Positions 15,095 to 17,969 of a stretch of DNA of 17,969 nucleotides are shown here, in pieces (position 1 is the stretch's first letter; each line of letters opens with the position of its first letter). The DNA comes from CAYVQU01 sp964453155 (GTDB lineage: Bacteria; Chloroflexota; Anaerolineae; Anaerolineales; UBA11858): contig CAYVQU010000101.1 of NCBI GenBank assembly GCA_964453155.1, forward strand, positions 1 through 17,969, read 5' to 3'. A program made the position numbers and the translations under genes. Below the pieces are notes generated by a model. That model searched no databases, was not told the origin of the DNA, and saw nothing but the letters and a program-made list of their open reading frames with translations.

Positions 15095-17092
15095 CTATCT
15101 TAGTACCAACGGAATGAAAACTTGATAGACCCCGCCGATCGAATACTCTGAATAATCCATCACCCCGGTTTTGGTAAAGGTGTGGTTGACCGGATCATGG
15201 ACGAAGTCGGCGGTCACATCGGTCCAGGGACTGGTGGCATCGGCCCGTTTGAGCAGCTGCACGTTTGCCACCCGCTGTGTATCGTAAACATTGGTGTAAT
15301 CAAAAACCAGGGTCGCCGCGACCTCCCCAAATTCCTGCAGACCCCAGAAGATATTCGAGCGCCAGGTAACGCCATCCGGAAAGGTTTCGGTGGTGACGAG
15401 TTGGGTGCCGGTCCCGGTGCGATAGATTCCCAGGTAGTCGGTGATCGTTACCGTGGAGCTGATCGTAACCGTCATCTGTTTCCCAGGCTCGCCGACACCG
15501 GTTGCGGTTTGGGTTTTCAGCAATTCGCCCACTGTCCCCACGGCCGCGGTAGAAATGGTTCGGGCAGGATCATTATTGGTTTCAACGACATAGCAATTGT
15601 TTGAAAAATCAACCGCGTCACCGGTTTCAGCGTTGAACTGCAGATACAGTTTTAGTCCGGTTTCATCCCCAGCCAGCACATTGTGCATATTATCCCGGAT
15701 TTCTTGTTGCGTTCGGGCGGTGGACCACATCCGGAATTCATCCAACTGGCCATTGAGCGTACTGCTGCTATTGCGGCCAATATTAAATTCACCCCAATTC
15801 TGGTTGTACCCCCATGAACTGTTGGTCTCACCAAGTAATTCGCCATTTTTGTACAGCTTGGCATGATTTCCATCGAGGGTGTAGGCAAAATGCTGCCATT
15901 CCCCTAAAACCAGTTCTCCAGGAGCCGAATTAATCCGGGATCCGTCGTTATTGGTTATACCCACGCTAACACTGCCATCGCTACTGGTGTAAAACAGGAA
16001 ATTGCCCCAGCCGTTGCCGATCTGTTGGTTCCAGGAGGTATAGGAATCCGGCTTCAGCCACCATTCCACCGAAAAGACATTAACTGGATTCCAATTAAAA
16101 TCCTGGACAACCAGGTAATCGTTGGAACCATCAAAATCCATAGCCTGGGCGGCGTAATCTTCAATTTCCAAAGCCATGAATTCGGTGAGAGCCACATTTT
16201 TCGTCGTCGCGCCGGTGCTGCTGTTGACCACTGTTCCCGAAAATGTTCCGGTCGCCGTCGGATCGTGACGCACGTAAATGGTTTCTGCCACCGTTCCAGC
16301 CGTGGGCGTTAGGGATAGCGACGACACAAACCCGCTGCTGGCCTCTGTCGACACCAGAAAATCAGAGGGAGGGGTAACACTAACATTACCGGCCAAGTTA
16401 GTACCTAAAAGATCATACGAATATTGTTGATAACTACAGCCAACCTTGATATTTCCGAACGGCAAGCTGCTCTCCCTCGCGCTGAGGAATGGATCCGTAA
16501 ACCTGGCCAGGATGAACTGCCGGTCAAAAGCGGTGATTTCGCTGAAAACGGCCTGATCGTTGGCCGCATCGACACTGCTAGCTGCCGCGATGAAGTTCCA
16601 GTCTCCAGCTGAACCTTTATCCCGCCCATACAAGTGAATTTGTCCTGGGACGCTGGCATCGGCGGTAGTCAGGTCCTCGGTCACCGTGAAGGTGGTTGTG
16701 GCTGAAAAACTGCCGGATCCGTGGCGGTGTACGACCCAATATTGGTTGTCGAACACGGTGCTGCTGGCGGGAAAACCGGTGGTCGCATTGGGTTCGATTT
16801 CGATCTGCGCCGCAATGACGGTGGCTCCGTTTTGGGAGGCATAATTCGCGGCAAAATTGGTACCGTTGAAGGTCACCAAGCCGGCGGCTTCAGCAGCGGT
16901 AATGGTCGAACCTAAACCAAATGGCACGGTGGAATTGGTCTTGGTCAACACACCAGTAATTTGCACCTCTTCAGCGGTGACCAGATCAAAAGCTGCTCCC
17001 GAACGGCCGTCCATCGGGAGATAATGGACCAGGTTGGGCTCATTGCCAGAGAGAGGTTGGTGCATGAGGGTGCGGATCTCGGCCTCCGTCAA
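15095..17092 (-). CDS. Secreted LamG / beta-sandwich surface protein, 5'-truncated
   Basis: 665 residues as read, but the apparent TTG start is not real. The first residues, (A)LTEAEIRTLMHQPLSGNEP, are the final strand of a LamG domain whose body is missing. Order: LamG tail (1-35), beta-sandwich module (about 48-200), an anchor-D-like immunoglobulin-type domain (about 210-315; FGNIKVGCSYQQYSYDLLG, IYVRHDPTATGTFSGTV), a full LamG/concanavalin-A-like domain (about 325-475; AMDFDGSNDYLVVQDF, LDEFRMWSTARTQQEIRDNM), and a second beta-sandwich module ending in YQVFIPLVLR. Residues 1-200 and about 450-660 look like two copies of one module. LamG domains usually bind sugars or proteins outside the cell. 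The FIPLVLR-type end recalls exported Chloroflexota proteins. It lies 81 nt upstream of the propeller kinase on the same strand, so it may share its transcript. The 5' end is lost at the junction near 17093. Confidence 0.85.
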   Translation of the reverse strand: MTEAEIRTLMHQPLSGNEPNLVHYLPMDGRSGAAFDLVTAEEVQITGVLTKTNSTVPFGLGSTITAAEAAGLVTFNGTNFAANYASQNGATVIAAQIEIEPNATTGFPASSTVFDNQYWVVHRHGSGSFSATTTFTVTEDLTTADASVPGQIHLYGRDKGSAGDWNFIAAASSVDAANDQAVFSEITAFDRQFILARFTDPFLSARESSLPFGNIKVGCSYQQYSYDLLGTNLAGNVSVTPPSDFLVSTEASSGFVSSLSLTPTAGTVAETIYVRHDPTATGTFSGTVVNSSTGATTKNVALTEFMALEIEDYAAQAMDFDGSNDYLVVQDFNWNPVNVFSVEWWLKPDSYTSWNQQIGNGWGNFLFYTSSDGSVSVGITNNDGSRINSAPGELVLGEWQHFAYTLDGNHAKLYKNGELLGETNSSWGYNQNWGEFNIGRNSSSTLNGQLDEFRMWSTARTQQEIRDNMHNVLAGDETGLKLYLQFNAETGDAVDFSNNCYVVETNNDPARTISTAAVGTVGELLKTQTATGVGEPGKQMTVTISSTVTITDYLGIYRTGTGTQLVTTETFPDGVTWRSNIFWGLQEFGEVAATLVFDYTNVYDTQRVANVQLLKRADATSPWTDVTADFVHDPVNHTFTKTGVMDYSEYSIGGVYQVFIPLVLR

Positions 17093-17100
17093 GGCTCAAC
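17085..17100. other. Head-to-head junction of two 5'-truncated genes
   Basis: Minus-strand LamG homology (ALTEAEIRTLM) begins at 17095-17093. Plus-strand VWA homology (GSTNAEAGLRLGYQ) begins at 17093. Beyond this point each gene runs into the antisense of the other; the LamG frame meets TGA at 17098-17096. Neither gene has a start, ribosome site or promoter here. Confidence 0.8.
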
Positions 17101-17920
17101 AAATGCCGAAGCAGGTTTGCGACTGGGTTACCAGATGGCCTGGCAGGCGTTTCGCCAGGATGCAATCAAACGAGTGATTTTATGTTCCGATGGTGTTGCC
17201 AATGTTGGTCAAACTGGGCCAGATGCGATCTTGGTGACAATCCGTGGATCTGTCGAAACGGGGATTACGATGACTTCAGTCGGATTTGGAATGGGAAACT
17301 TTTCTGACAAATTGATGGAAACCCTGGCAGATAATAGCAATGGTAACTACGCCTATGTCGATACACTGGCCGAAGCGGAAAAACTATTCGTTGATGATCT
17401 GACTTCCACCTTGCAGGCTATTGCCCTGGATGCTAAAGTCCAAGTCGATTTCAACCCCGACGTGGTGGCCTATTACCGGCTGATCGGTTGCGAAAACCGG
17501 GATGTCGCTGACCAGGATTTCAGCAACGATGCTGTAGACGCTGGTGAGATTGGTGCCGGACACAGCGCCACCGCCCTTTATGCCGTAATGTTTCGCCCAA
17601 ATACTGAAGGCCGAATTGCCATTGTCCAACTACGTTGGGAAGACCCCGATACCCACAAAGTGACCGAGATCAATGGCAATTTCAATACCTGGGATCTGGC
17701 AAACAGTTTTGACGATGCTACGCCTCGCTATCAACTGGCTGTGATCGTTGCCCAATATGCTGAAGTATTACGTCACAGCTCATGGGCTGCTGGGACTTCC
17801 AGCCAGTAATTGGTCAACCAGGCTTACCAACTCTCCTCACTCTTGTGGGAAGATGTTGAAGTGGTTGAGTTTGCCAGCCTGGTGAGTAGAGCTAATCAAA
17901 TCAGGGCATTGGGAAACTAA
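17093..17920 (+). pseudogene. VWA-domain (YfbK-like) protein, 3' part only, with internal stop
   Basis: The homology starts abruptly at GSTNAEAGLRLGYQMAWQAF, which is the middle of a von Willebrand factor A domain. The MIDAS threonine (GSTN) and the aspartate in ILCSDGVANVG are present, but the DxSxS half of the metal site is missing. The rest of the VWA (SVGFGMGNFSDKLMETLADN, GNYAYVDTLAEAEKLFVDDL) is followed by the C-terminal region typical of YfbK-type proteins (VQVDFNPDVVAYYRLIGCEN and so on). The frame meets TAA at 17807-17809, yet the same frame carries on for 36 sensible residues (LVNQAYQLSSLLWEDVEVVE to RANQIRALGN) before TAA at 17918-17920. The upstream open frame to 16961 is antisense of the LamG gene and not VWA. 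A complete protein would carry an N-terminal export or lipoprotein signal; none is here. Treat as a remnant. Confidence 0.82.
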
Positions 17921-17969
17921 TACCAATTGCTTATTGAGACGCCATGAATGGAACGACTGCGTTATGAAC

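Noticed and set aside
16961..17092. 5' part of the plus-strand open frame (MHLFSGDQIKSCSR...) as the N-terminus of the VWA protein
   Set aside because: It is antisense to the LamG gene, has no signal peptide or VWA strand, and lacks the DxSxS metal motif expected there.
17957..17965. CTGCGTTAT shared by both window ends (also at 34-42), as the ends of a mobile element
   Set aside because: Only nine bases match, in direct orientation, with no terminal inverted repeats, transposase or target duplication visible within the window.

Overview
The window carries one dense cluster of large sensory and signalling genes, almost all on the minus strand, read from the right end towards the left. GC content looks moderate, and no RNA genes, CRISPR arrays or transposase genes are visible. 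The gene style suggests a draft or metagenome-assembled member of the Chloroflexota (Anaerolineae-like): very long two-component propeller proteins, multi-domain hybrid kinases, TPR-kinase fusions, and an extracellular LamG protein ending in an FIPLVLR-type C-terminus. This is an inference from protein style, not a phylogeny.

Right end (about 15095-17969). A 5'-truncated gene for a secreted LamG/beta-sandwich protein runs leftwards from about 17092. The 3' half of a von Willebrand factor A (VWA, YfbK-like) gene runs rightwards from about 17093. The two broken genes meet head to head with no intergenic DNA, so the junction is either a rearrangement breakpoint or an assembly chimera. The VWA remnant also has an in-frame stop at 17807-17809.

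Centre (3053-15013). Four signalling genes follow each other with 9-38 nt spacing: (i) a propeller-Y_Y_Y-PAS-PAS-GAF-hybrid histidine kinase (15013 to 9806), interrupted by a 100-N gap and a C-terminal frameshift; (ii) an intact TPR-hybrid histidine kinase (9767 to 7146); (iii) a tandem paralogue of it (7107 to 4478), split by a one-base change in a seven-base G tract; (iv) a receiver-PAS-PAS protein without any output domain (4468 to 3053). After a 146-nt spacer comes (v) a membrane-anchored propeller-Y_Y_Y protein with a truncated PAS domain and no kinase (2906 to 39).

Taken together the locus looks like a phosphorelay array. One periplasmic propeller sensor lacks a kinase, one propeller kinase appears cytoplasmic, two TPR kinases have nearly interchangeable catalytic halves, and one receiver-PAS adaptor completes the set. 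None of the proteins in view has a DNA-binding, GGDEF/EAL or other effector domain, so the output lies elsewhere or works through protein-protein contact. The density of lesions (two frameshifts, a gap, a truncated PAS, a head-to-head junction and a stop codon) means part of the odd structure may be assembly or sequencing error. The conserved catalytic residues argue that most of the kinases are real and functional.
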